Assembly (NCBI GenBank): GCA_002633025.1
Contig: NMRB01000225.1
Location: 147,587-211,586, forward strand
Direction of reading: 5' to 3'
Length of the DNA: 64,000 nucleotides
Source: Notospermus geniculatus
Taxonomy: Eukaryota; Nemertea; Pilidiophora; Heteronemertea; Lineidae
Every line of letters begins with the position of its first letter. Within the stretch, counting starts at the first letter, position 1. The position numbers were made by a program, and so were the translations under genes. Below the pieces are notes generated by a model. It was not told the DNA's origin and made no database searches. It was given only the letters and a program-made list of their open reading frames with translations. Positions 14,001 through 26,000 of this stretch are shown here, piece after piece.

Positions 14001-17000
14001 AATTTAGACACAATTTCATGCATGGCACTGCTACCGTGAATGAAATGGTCGGTATATATCTTATACTGGCCTTCATGTTTACCACTATTTAGCCGCTTTG
14101 ATGCGACTCTAACTTCATCAGAGCTGTCACCACATGACCATTCTTACAAGAGCAGGCATTATTCTGACAATGTGATAAAATCTTGGAATCCATCTCGAGT
14201 AATAAGTCAGACATTTCTCTCTCATCATAGGGCACACTAGAGTATAATTTTTCATACTTCTCAGCGAAATTGTTGGCGATTAATGCTTCGTCACTAATAC
14301 CATCCACAACACCAACACACTCATTATTGCTTTTTCTCGCCTTATTTTTCACCTCTTTCCAAAAACTTTTGTGATCCTTAAGTAAAAGTGATTCCGCCAT
14401 TTTATTACTCGAGATGGAGTCCTTATTACGTTTTACCCGGCGCACCATACAATGATATCTAGCTCGTGTAGCCCTTCTCAAGTCGGCAACAGGCCCTTGA
14501 TGTGGACGACCAATATCTTGCCACAAGTGATGCCAGTACAAGGCAATCTCCCTCAACTCCTTAACCTCGTCGTTCCATCCAGGAACTGGGCTTGGTCGTT
14601 GGGAGTTTGACCGATACTGAGGAATTGCTGCATCACCTGCGTCAAGACACGCCTTCATAATGTCATTATGAAATTGTTCTATTTGTCGATGGTGATCTTT
14701 ACACATATAATCTTTACACTCCACTGCCTCGACTGGTATAATTACATCCTTTAGGTTGTTATCAAGAGCGGTTCTGTAGTTTACGAGATCATCAGCTGAT
14801 GCTCTCTGCCAGTTACATTTACTACTCGTAGGCCTATGTTGTACCTGAGCTGCATCGTTTGTGTAATTGGTTGGGGTATTGCAATGTAAAACAGCAGGCG
14901 AATGATCGGAATGATTATCTACCTCATGTAGAGTGTAGTAGTCGCTAATTTGTTGATACATATTACTAGAAACAATAAAATGGTCAATCGTTGATCTAGA
15001 ACCGTTGATCTTACTTTCGTGAGTGAAATCGACAGTTTTATAATTAAGAGCTAATTCCAGTGACTCATCGACCATGAATGATTTCAGAGCAAGGAGATTA
15101 CGAGATTCTATTCTACTCAGGTCTACATTGAAATCACCTCCCAATACTATTCGATCCACACCTTCGGATTGACAAAGAGCACTAATTGCCCCCAATACCT
15201 CAACAAATTCTTGAAATTGACCGTCAACGGGCATATATACACTGCACATTAAGATCTTCAGATCACCAACCATGACGTTAACTGCACAAACTCTTTTTTG
15301 ACTTTACCTCAACCGGCTTCACCTCAAGCATGACATCCCTACGCCAAATTATGGCAACACCGCCAAACGGCCTACCAGACAGATATTCATCTTCGTTCAT
15401 ACCAGATATAGCATGTACCTTACTATTAGCCACAGATCGTTCTAACACCTCGAGTTGGCTGTCAAATTGCCAATGTTCTTGCAAGAAAACGAAGTCATAC
15501 CTAGCAAGGAGGCTGGAAACATACTCAGGCCTTCCTGGACCGAATCCAAATGAATTATAAGTGGTCATGGAAATAGTACTAGTTATTACACCAGGGTTGT
15601 TTTGTGCACTTAACGCCATGATTGGTAATAAGAGAAAAAATGCCCAGATCTGTACACAAACCATTATTGATATTCGCAGTCAAAATCCCCCGCACCAGGT
15701 CGAGGCGGCACGTATTGTCGAACCATAATGCCAGCCGGCCACACATAAGCGTCATAAACCTTCTCGAAGTCCGACTTACTCAATGAGATACGGAATGACT
15801 TGAACTTGGATTCGGGATGAGACACACGATTGAAAGAAAGCACATTAACTCCACGGTCCCTCACGAAGTTCTCAAGATCACCATCGTCCGTAGATTTGTC
15901 CACCCGGAATACGAATAAGTCCCGACGCGGCTCGGGAGCACCCCTCACTTTGTCGTGGCCAAGCTTTGACTGACCTTTTATTACATTCTGCCGTCTCCTA
16001 TCAAACCTTCGGTTTTTCCTTTGCTCGTAACTAGACAGCGCAAATCCGTCGCCCTCACTCTCCTGGGACCTCTCACTCTCTCTGTCCAGCGATCGCGTGC
16101 TACCTCGGAGTCGCAAGACTTGCGGGTGTAAGTTGGGGGCCACCCAACCACTACCTCTCCCGCGCCCGCGACCACGACCGCGCCCTGTCAAGCCACCACG
16201 TACTGTAGTGTCGTAGATACTCGTGAATTCTGGAACCCGCCTGCTTACGTCAGAGTACAGCGGCACCGCAGCTTGGGGCGTTGGAGAAATGATCTTGGAA
16301 GGCACATTTCTATCCCCTACTGACATGACTGAAGTCTCGGTGTCCATCGTTTCCCGTTTATCTGTGGTAGGCACTGACGATAATCACACACGAAACAAGT
16401 ATATAGTCCATCACGAATTGTAAAAAAGTCCTCTGTTCGAAGTTCGCCGTTCCTTAACAATTTGTAGCAACCAGAGCAATTTTCTGAAAGGGCAAAATAC
16501 AGGTTATAAGTCAACAGTCTTTTCATAATTAAATTACACAGCAATGGGAACATTAACAAATGATTTCTTACCTTGATCATCATTCTGGCCGCTGTTGTCA
16601 ACATCACCCTGATCATCATTAAATGTCATCACTGTGTTTCTCATGACCGTCATCATTTTTATTGTCACCACCTATAAGTTGACGTAGAAACCATTAAAAA
16701 TGATGGGAACAAAAAGTGCATTTCTAAACTGGTGTAATAGAATGGCAGGCCCCCCCCCTCCATTGAGGTGCCTCCCAACAATTGATTCTGGCGGAATAAG
16801 ATGAACGCCAAGCCCTCAGGGAGCTTTCTGATAATCACAACATTAACATCAAGGAAGCAGACAAAGGCTCGGGAGTGGTTATTATGGATACGGACAGATA
16901 TATCAATGAGGGCCTTAGACAACTCAGTGATATTGCGACCTACAGGCCTCTCGACTCTGACCCCTCCCCAGACTTTGAATTACAACTCACCCAGCTGATA

Positions 17001-20000
17001 AGCCAGGCCCATAGAAATGGCAACCTCTCCGATACTATGGCAGAATTCGCGGTTCCAAAGGATCATAAACTTGCTAGGTTCTATCTTCTCCCAAACATCC
17101 ATAAACCGGGCGTCCCTGGCCGCCCGGTAGTTTCATGTTCAGGCTCCCTGACGGAGAAAGTCTCCGATATTGTGGACCATTTCCTCAAGTCCTACCTCCC
17201 TTCAGTCACTTCTTATCTGTAGCATACCAAGGATTTTTTCAGCAAGGTGCGTGACTTAGGTACATTACCACAAGGGGCACTCCTGGTCACCCTTGATGTT
17301 GTTAGCCAAATATCTTCGCTAGGCATTATGGGTAAACCTTTTTTGAAACAATAATAAAATATCTACCAATAAAGCTCTCAAAAACGGCCAAAAAAGGGTA
17401 TTTTGGGGTTGCAGTTGTCAAAACGTACGGAACTACATCGGAAGGATAAAACCAAATTACTCAACAGGTTCTTGGTTAGCTCAACCAATCAGGACACTGC
17501 ATTGAGTGGTCACGAGGGTCAAGTGACAGAATGTAAACAAGACCATGTGCTTATGAACTGCGCCATATAAATACCGTTTTATTATTATTATTATTATCAG
17601 CTGTCACGTGCTTCTGTTGACCAATCAGATAATTAGGTCGACGAAAAAACGTTTCGTGTACGTGCCCATGAAATTCTTCAATTCCACTTGGCATGTATTG
17701 GAACTACGATCCTCCGCCGAGAAAGTAAGGACCTGGTGGCAGTGTCACTAGGTCGAAGAATGGAGGTGGCGCTGTGTGCAGTTTGGTTGTTAGCTTGTAT
17801 CCTAGTATCCAACATGAAGATGGTTTGAATGCTTTCTCGGCATTCTTGACTAAACACGGCCTACCAGAGAGTGTGATCAAGGACATCTGCACGCTGGCCC
17901 ATTTTGTCCTATCGAAGAATGCCTTCGAATTCCACTCAAGGTTTTTCCCACAGGTCTCAGGAACTGCGATAGGAACTAAAATGGCCCCTTCGTACGCTAT
18001 CATTTTCATGCACATGCTCGAGTCACAGACCCTGGCTGCATCCCCCTCCCAACCCTACAACTGGCTTAGATTCATAGATGATATTTTCTCTGTGTGGACC
18101 CATGGACGTGAAAAATTGGAGGTTTTTGTTGACAGGCTCAATGAGTTCCACCCCACCATCAGGTTCACCTGGGCCGACCGAATCGAAACTCCGATAGCAC
18201 TAACAGGGCCTACCAGAGAATCCCTGTAATGGTAAAAGGCATTGCATACCTCTCTGTTAGGCACTGTTAGTGTTATGGGAGTTTCGATTCGGTCGGCCCT
18301 GGGATGTATCCCCAGCCTCAAAATTTTCTGGATAGAGGCATTCCTATATATAGACTGAATGAGATATTTCCCATAAATATTGGAAGACAATTACGGCACA
18401 TTGAGGTCTCTAAGTACACCACTTTACTTCCATCCATAAGTTCACTGCACAGGAAGGAAAGTCATGTGATAAAATTTCCTGGTCATCATCGTTCCAGACA
18501 ACCATCGAGGAATGCACCAAAAATAGCACGGCAAAGTTCGTCAGATATTCTCATTAGTCATGTGAGTGTCTCAGTTTTATGTGCTCCTTTGACATTTTCT
18601 GGTGCATTCCTTTGAAGGTGTTTTGACATTAGCCATGTATCTCACAAAAAATACAAAATTAATTGGTTGTGAGGCACGCTTTTTTCCTTCATGATCAGAT
18701 AACTGGCACGTCGTCAAGTGAACACCTCGCCGAGGTTCTGAAATCCATGATGTATAGCACATCCCTCTCTCTATCAATGTCTGTTTCCTCTGGTACATAG
18801 GTAAATGTTGTTCCACGATACAACCGAGGGGTAATATTATCCATATCACACCAGTGACGACCCCAGCACCAACAGGCACGGATCCAGGATTTTTGGCAGA
18901 GGGGGGTCAGGGCCGCTGAAGCCAGTTGTTGAAGGTGAGCGCCGAAGGTGCCTGTGCTGACGGGAGGTCCGGGGGCCTTCCCAGAAAATTTTGAAATCTA
19001 GAAGGCCGTAGACATGATATCCTGGCAAGTGGCATCTCAGCATCAAAACAGTTTTACGTGTTTTTGCAACTTATTTGAAAAAACAACAATAATGGTGGTG
19101 GAGAGCAGGGGGGTCACGACCCCCCAAACCCCCTCTGGATCTGCGCCTGAGACCAGTGTCATCCCACAAGGATCCACTTAAGCCAAAACTACCCTGAGGA
19201 CCTAACCATGAACATCATGGAAACCGCACTTTGGCAGACACATGAGATCTACACAATTCATGACATTTAACTGTATGTATCAAATAGTATTTTTCATCAA
19301 CCATTGCAATCATCTAGATGTAGGCGTCGAGCGATTTTGCCATTAGTCGTCGAAATCGTCGCAGCGGTTAATCTTCATTGACATTTCAGCAGAATCAGGG
19401 CCATCTCATGCATTCGACGAGCGATTCCCCCGCCAGACATGATGGTCTACCAACGCTGATGATGCTCAACGATACAGAAGATAATGGTCGTCTTCTCGGA
19501 GGGATTTTCCATGCAGACGGACTTGTGCACAATAGAGTAGTATCTCTGAGCTTGTAGCTTCTAGAAGATGCTGGCTGAAGTGGCCACTTGAAATGATTCA
19601 GACAGCCAAACAGGACCCAGGGGAATTCTTGCCTGTTAGTGTTTCCTATTGAACTGACGGCATGTTGATTGCAATTATCATTAGGCGATAATTGAAAGGA
19701 ATTCTCAGCAATCGGTGGTGTAGTGGTTCGGGCCTCCGACTAGCGGTCAGAGGGTCCCGGGTTCGAATCCCACTGGGCGTGAGACTTTGGCCAAGTCTCT
19801 TTGCCTCACTGGCCTCTCTCCATCCAGGTGTATACCAGTAAACGGGTACCGGTCGGAAATGCTCGACTGTAGCGCTGCATGAATGAGCAGCTCATCTGAG
19901 TTCTACTAGGTTTCAGGACAAACGGGGGTTAAAGTGTAAATTCGGATGAGAACCTTTACTGTAGTTGATATCAGGCTATAAACCCAAACTTTTTAAACTT

Positions 20001-23000
20001 TAACTTTTACCTACCTTCAACCAATGTATCTTCATGTTTCCAAGGTATCTAGATCTGTGGCGACACTACTATTAACAGTATCCTTTACAATCCTACAGGA
20101 TCTCCTTTAAAAGGTCCGCAGATGAGACTCCCAAGGACAGAAAGTGACATCAGCCAGAATTAATCAACAAATAGTCCAACTATGTATGAAACCGTTATTT
20201 TCAATAAAGTAAAAAAAAATTTTAAGCAATGAACCCCGGCAGCTGAATTCCCACGTCCACCACTAGAAATATTCCAGTACTGAATGGATTTCCAAGTCAA
20301 GAAGGTCTTTGCAAAATGTTATTTCTACATAAATAACTAGGCCAAGATGAGTGGTAACGGCAAAAATCTTTTCACTCTTCAATTTTTTACCATGAAAAAT
20401 TTTCCAATAAAAGTGCCTCTACAGCACCAAATCCCTCAGAGGAGCTCGTAAAACTGTCTAAATGACATCCAGATATTCCTGATTTTTCAATTTATAGATA
20501 AATTCGGAAACATAACTTGGATGATGACTCATTCATGACAACGCTGGATCATGATTCTCGTCAAGTGCGCGAATTAAAGCTAGAACGTCACAGGTTGCAC
20601 TTGGAACTGATTCAGACCTGTTGATATCAGTAGTGGTAAGATCCTGTCATGATATATTACCGTCTGACACATGAGCTATTAATTTCCGAAGGACCATTAA
20701 AACCAGGTTAAAGTAACCTAATTCTTTCAATAGGCCTTTAAGATGACTTTATAGTCCCCACAAAAAAGTGCAGGACATTATTCAGCATCCAATTCAATAA
20801 GGCCTTTACAGGATTTCCAACACTGACGGACACAAACGTTTCTCGAAAAACGGAAGTTCCATAATAAATGAGTGATTGAATGGATGATTGACATGCAATT
20901 AAATTACCAGTTCTTCTGCTCACACATCTGTCACGAGCAAAGGGGTGGAGGCTTGGGGTTTGAAAGAGTCTCCCAAAAAATTCTTTGAAATTGACCATGA
21001 AAAGTCCACCCTGCTGACTTCAAGTCTTTTAAAACGGCCCAAAAATATAACAAGAACCCCTCTGTTCAGGCATGTCAGGTTCTGTGTGTGCTAGCCTACG
21101 CCCCTGGAACTGGTGTTGTCATGGCTGCCCAGGATGACACAGAGTAGCAAGTTAAAGACCCGCCCCTCCACCACCACCACCACCTTCAGGGTGCGTTGTT
21201 ATGTTCCCCCTCAAGTCAGTTACTGTCACAAGAACAGACAAAAGTCAGTCTGACTTGTGACCCAGCATCATTCAAGTCTTCCTGACCCAAATTCTAGCAG
21301 CAAAATACCAGTGTATCACGACTATCAAGCACGATATCACAGCCAAGGTTACTTACATGACGTCAACTGATCAGGCCTCGGAAGGAACGGGCCGATGACA
21401 TCACTGTCTGTCATGTCAACAGTGAAGATAAGAATGAAAGCATGGAAACGGCAGAATAAACGGTTCACCATGTTGTCACTCAGTTAGACTAGACAAGTCA
21501 TGACATTACTGTCTGCAGCCTTTTAGAGAATTAACACACAAAAGGTAATATGTCAAATTGACAATAATGTATCCCATGGAGAAATTGATAATATGTAAAA
21601 GCATATTATCGCTGAAATATTACCTGAATTCTTGGTCGCGACAAACGTCCCAATTGGTTATGATGGACCTATGTGCAGAAAAAGCAACATGGCAATTTAG
21701 TTAATTGAGACTATTTTCGCATGCTCCCTTCATCTCTGTTTGCAAAGCTCTCCACATGGTACACAGCAACAGTTGATGGAGAGGCTGCATCAATATTTTT
21801 CATGCAATCGACCCGTAATAGCAAGTAGCGAGTGTGTGCATTGCTTATCATGCACTTGCAAAGGTTGTTGGTGGTACAGTCAGGAGCGGCGACTCGAGGG
21901 TCTCTCCTTGTGAGAGTTCTCTTGCCCAAGTTGGTTCTTATCAGCCAAGGAAAACGATGGGCAGTCATTTGTGTTGCTGGTCAACAGGGGCGGATCCAGA
22001 ATTCTGGTAAAGGGGCCACAGGCGGACTGATGAAGGGGAGCGCAGAAGGCGCAAAGCCATAGGCAGGGGGTCTCCCCCAGAAAATTTTGAAAACTAGAAG
22101 GCCGTTGAGTGCCATTTCCCAGCATCTGAGGGACAGATTACAAGGCAATTCTGTGGCACTTTGGAAAAGGGCAATTTTTCTAACGTTGGTCACCGAAAAT
22201 GGGGGGGGGGCACGGACTGGGTGCCCCCCGAATCTGCGCCTGGTCAAGGCATTCCCCGGAACGAAATCAACAGAAATGGTCATAGAGCAGTGGACATCAA
22301 CAGCAGAGGGTTGTGGGATGTCCTGCAAGGCAAAGACAGGATCTCCAGCAGAAGACCTGAGTTCATCACCAGATGCACTGCTTTGCCTCCTGACATCTGG
22401 TGTAATGGGAAAGGGGGACCCTTAATTTTTCATTGGTCTATAGGTTGATGTACACCAATGGGTACAGGTAAGGTGTATCATGTGTGCACATCTCAGGTGC
22501 CACATTTCATTTCATTCCATTGCCCTTCAAGATCACGTTCGGCATCAGTGAACTAAAGACAAAGACAAAACCTAAAGACAAAATGAACCACAATCTGATC
22601 TTCAAAAGCCAGATAACTGGACACTTCTCTACCTGTCAGTGCTCTACTAAAGAAATCTTTGCCGTCATTAACCTCACCATCAACAATTACGTTACCACAT
22701 CGAAAGATTGTGGCACCGCATGGGGACATGACTGGAATACCAATGCGAACCATTAGTTTGGCTATGGCATCCTGTTGCTTCTTTTTAGCTAATTTCAGGT
22801 TAGAGCCCACCAGGATCAACCTGGATTTGAAGTCATTAGGAATGCATTGGGTGCAATTATTTAGATCTGGATGATAAGATGTCAGTTGAAATCGTTGGCA
22901 GCCACGGCTCTATAAACAATGCATTCCCAAACAATTCGTCCATGAACAATTCGTCCCATAGGACAATTCGTCCCCATTGACAATTCCTCCCAAGACCATT

Positions 23001-26000
23001 CGTCTCCGCTGAATTGAATAACTTGCAAACAACAGGTTTTCCCTTGGTCTGAAGAAGCGTAGCGTCCTCCCTTTATCTAATTCATTTACTCATAGGACCA
23101 TTTGAGCATTTTTGCGCATCACTGGAGTTTAGGCCCAGCAATTCCAACTTCGGCCTATTCGCATGCCACTACCACCGCACCATGCCAATTGGGTTCATTG
23201 GCCTAGCCGTTGCATCTTCAGCCACGCAAAGGGGGTCCATCACAAGCGACTCGTGTTCTGTAGTGTGTAGGCCTACTTCTCCTTGCATAGGTACAAGGTA
23301 CAAGGCACCACCGTTTACTGTCCTATGCGACGAAATAAAGGGATGGATGATTAATCTGGAGTGCCCTGGACAAAATTCATGACCCACCACTGGTTAGAAA
23401 CCACCGGGATATCAAGTCTCCTTGCACTTGCAGCATCCTCCCAATTAGGGTTGTTACCAAACGACACCTGCAACTCCCCCAATACTCCCCAACAACAGGA
23501 TGTAGAGCCAAGAGAATCCGGAGATGAATACGCTCAAGTCTTGATTTGTCGTCCACTAATGATACAGCAGCCCAGACATCTGCATACAAATGTGTTAGGC
23601 CAGTCGAGGAAACGCAACCTTTGCAAAAGTCAGGATCGAGAGCGTGATTTTATAAGGTACTGTCACACTGAAGCAGTTCTCAAAACGTCCTGTCATAAAA
23701 CTGGCTCGAACGTGTAAATGTTGGCCAAATAATGACTAATGTCTCGAATAGTGCTGGAGCACCCTTCCCGTCCGAGCCCCTCCATGAAGTTCGTAAAAAG
23801 ACTCATGTAAACAATTGCCACAACATCACTCCATTCGCACACAGTTTGAGCCCGTTCGGCAACATTTTCTAGAACGTACTTAGAAGTGATGGGGCATTAG
23901 CTGCTGACCAACAATGACAAAAGAGCAAACTGCAAAGTAACCCTCTTCTTCCACAAACAGACAACCAAAGCCTGAATAGGCCAATGCCTTGTTGTAGGCA
24001 AAAGTACTTTTTTATACGCAGACAATTTTCCTCTTATTTATGAGTATTACAATACAAGCATGTAACAAATATAGAGGTGTACGGTTATCAGCAAACTGAT
24101 TGATGACCATTATGCGACTTCCGCACATTATCATTATATCATTTTCACAAGTTGTATGCCTTCTCATTTTGAATCACCATTGTACATTGTGTACTACAAG
24201 AGCATGCATGTTGCTACGTAGTCAAACAGAGGAAAGGTGGTGCTTCTCAATGAGTTTCCTTTCACAAGTTGGCTCACTGTGGGCAACTTGGCCGTAGAAA
24301 ACTGTGAGCAGCCATGGTTGTGTCATTGATCTTCGTGACTGGCCTACATGTACATGTAAATCTCCCTGAATGATGTCCGAGGTGGGTTACTGAGCTAAAG
24401 TCTTGGACCAGCAGTTGAGGTGAGTCCAGGCCAGTAGTTGAGGAAGGTTTACTTTGCCATTACAGTATGCTGCACAACTGAGGACCTTCCGCGCCGCGTA
24501 CCACATGCAGTGTCATGCGGGTACCCGTCCTCGTATCTTCCATGGACATCGCGTGCTGCCGTAGAAGGCACACAATGAAGATGTATTATATGTCAGTCGC
24601 CCGTGGTGTGTGGACATCACGCAGAAGAGACATGTGACATACTTGTTCCAAACGCAATGAACTGAAGAGTACCTTCCCCGTGACGTACATGTACGTGGAA
24701 GGTATGCCGATAAAGGTAGGTCAGTTGTATGAATCGTACTGTACAAGTGAGTAGAACCTGCACAAGGCATCTTCAGGAACAAGCCTCTAAATCAACCACA
24801 AGACACAAACAGGTGGAACCTTCGTGAGGCTAGTTCCTCAAATAAATCCGCACCATGTAAACATGACGCAACTGACCTGAACCAACAAAACTGACCTGAG
24901 GAAGGTTAAGGATCGTTCGTCCAAGTCCAAACCTTCGCCGTGTGAAAGGACTAATGTCAAAACTGGACCATGACTAACGAGATGCAGCGATAATCTCTGG
25001 CTTCTGCAATCAACATGAAGTTGGATGGAACAGCGACGTGGTTGTCACTGCCCATCTCCGTTGGACAGATCCGCCATTGAATCTTTGATTACATTATCGG
25101 CACTGGCTCCAGCAACATTTGGAGAGCGGGGAAGGCGAGAAAATTCCGCCTGCCGAACACCAAATATGAAATCTGCATAATGGCATAATTCTGCTTCGGT
25201 ATATTGCCCAAATCTGCCCGACACTTATGGCACAACCAGTCAAGTGAAGGAAGTTTCTGTATCAATCTCTATTTACCCCAAGATGACGAACAGCTCCTAC
25301 GATGCGAGAGAGCAAATTTCCCATAAGTATTGGTGTCATCGATCATACCAGATTGTGCGTTACGCCAACGCCAGTCAAACGATCAGTGCATCCAATAATT
25401 GAGAGGTGACAGGTTTATTAGTTTGTTATTCACTCATAGCGGACACTGAAGAAGCTTGAATTTGCCAGTTTGGAAGCTGTGAGATTGCGCAGTGGGTGAG
25501 AGATACCCTGAAGGGATGGACTTCTTTAAGGTGCTGCTCCACTTGCGAGTTTTTTCGTATGAGCTGGCTCTCGCTGGGCAAAATCCACCATTGTTGGTTT
25601 CCTTACAGCTAAGATCAATGACACAAACGACTGGCCATTGAGTTGTTTCCTAATTCTATGGTTACATGTAAGTTGCCCACAGAGAAAACTCTCCATTGGA
25701 GCAGAGAAAAGTCACAGGGGACGAAATGCCCTCTCTAACGCCAGCACCGGAACCGGGTCATGCTGAGATAGGGCTTTTCCAATTCAAGACACACTGCCAA
25801 ATATTTTATATGCAACTATCTTGTATAGGCTACAGGCCCAGTAATGCCCTCAGGTCTCGGCCCTTTCAAATTGTAATGGCAGTTTCATATGAAATATGAA
25901 CTGAAAGCCAGCATCACACCAGGTGATATCGCAAGCAATCTACTGAACTCGCCATTGATCTTCTTGTCCGCCACTGCAGACTGGGCCACATATCAGCTTT

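Larger units (their letters stand above)
13042..16750 (-). mobile_element. Non-LTR retrotransposon (LINE), degraded, internally deleted
   Basis: Minus-strand element with ORF1 (cysteine-rich plus RRM-like parts), an ORF2 with an APE-type endonuclease and reverse transcriptase, and a 3' end of AATAAATGATATATAT at 13042. Several frameshifts separate the ORF blocks. The sequence between the RT palm and the ORF2 C-terminus is missing. General RT features fit the CR1/Jockey group of LINEs; the clade is uncertain. The 5' end is not defined; host-like sequence resumes with the Penelope-like element near 16.77 kb. Confidence 0.85.
16768..18335 (+). mobile_element. Penelope-like element (PLE) reverse transcriptase, interrupted
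   Basis: Plus strand. NINIKEADKGSGVVIMD, FYLLPNIHKPGVPGRP, ALLVTLDV, then after an insertion LYPSIQHEDGL, GTAIGTKMAPSYA, RFIDDIFSVWTHG (catalytic IDD) and NFLD are hallmark PLE motifs. Defects: an in-frame TAG at 17220-17222, a 479-bp insertion (17307-17785), a 125-bp foldback insertion (18173-18297), and loss of the C-terminal part beyond NFLD. No GIY-YIG endonuclease domain is seen. Non-functional. Confidence 0.85.
19150..24485. other. Intronic stretch with scattered repeats
   Basis: Apart from the SINE (19711), the GGATCC repeat (21984) and the microrepeat (22913), nothing is recognised; small ORFs have no splice or family support. Confidence 0.5.

Noticed and set aside
18577-18879. A 100-codon minus-strand ORF (also seen at 12781-13020)
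   Set aside because: It is repeated because the 500-bp repeat is duplicated; no domain is seen and the frame runs past the repeat end.
22913-23010. A CRISPR-like array
   Set aside because: Spacing is irregular, units are short and degenerate, and the genome is an animal's.
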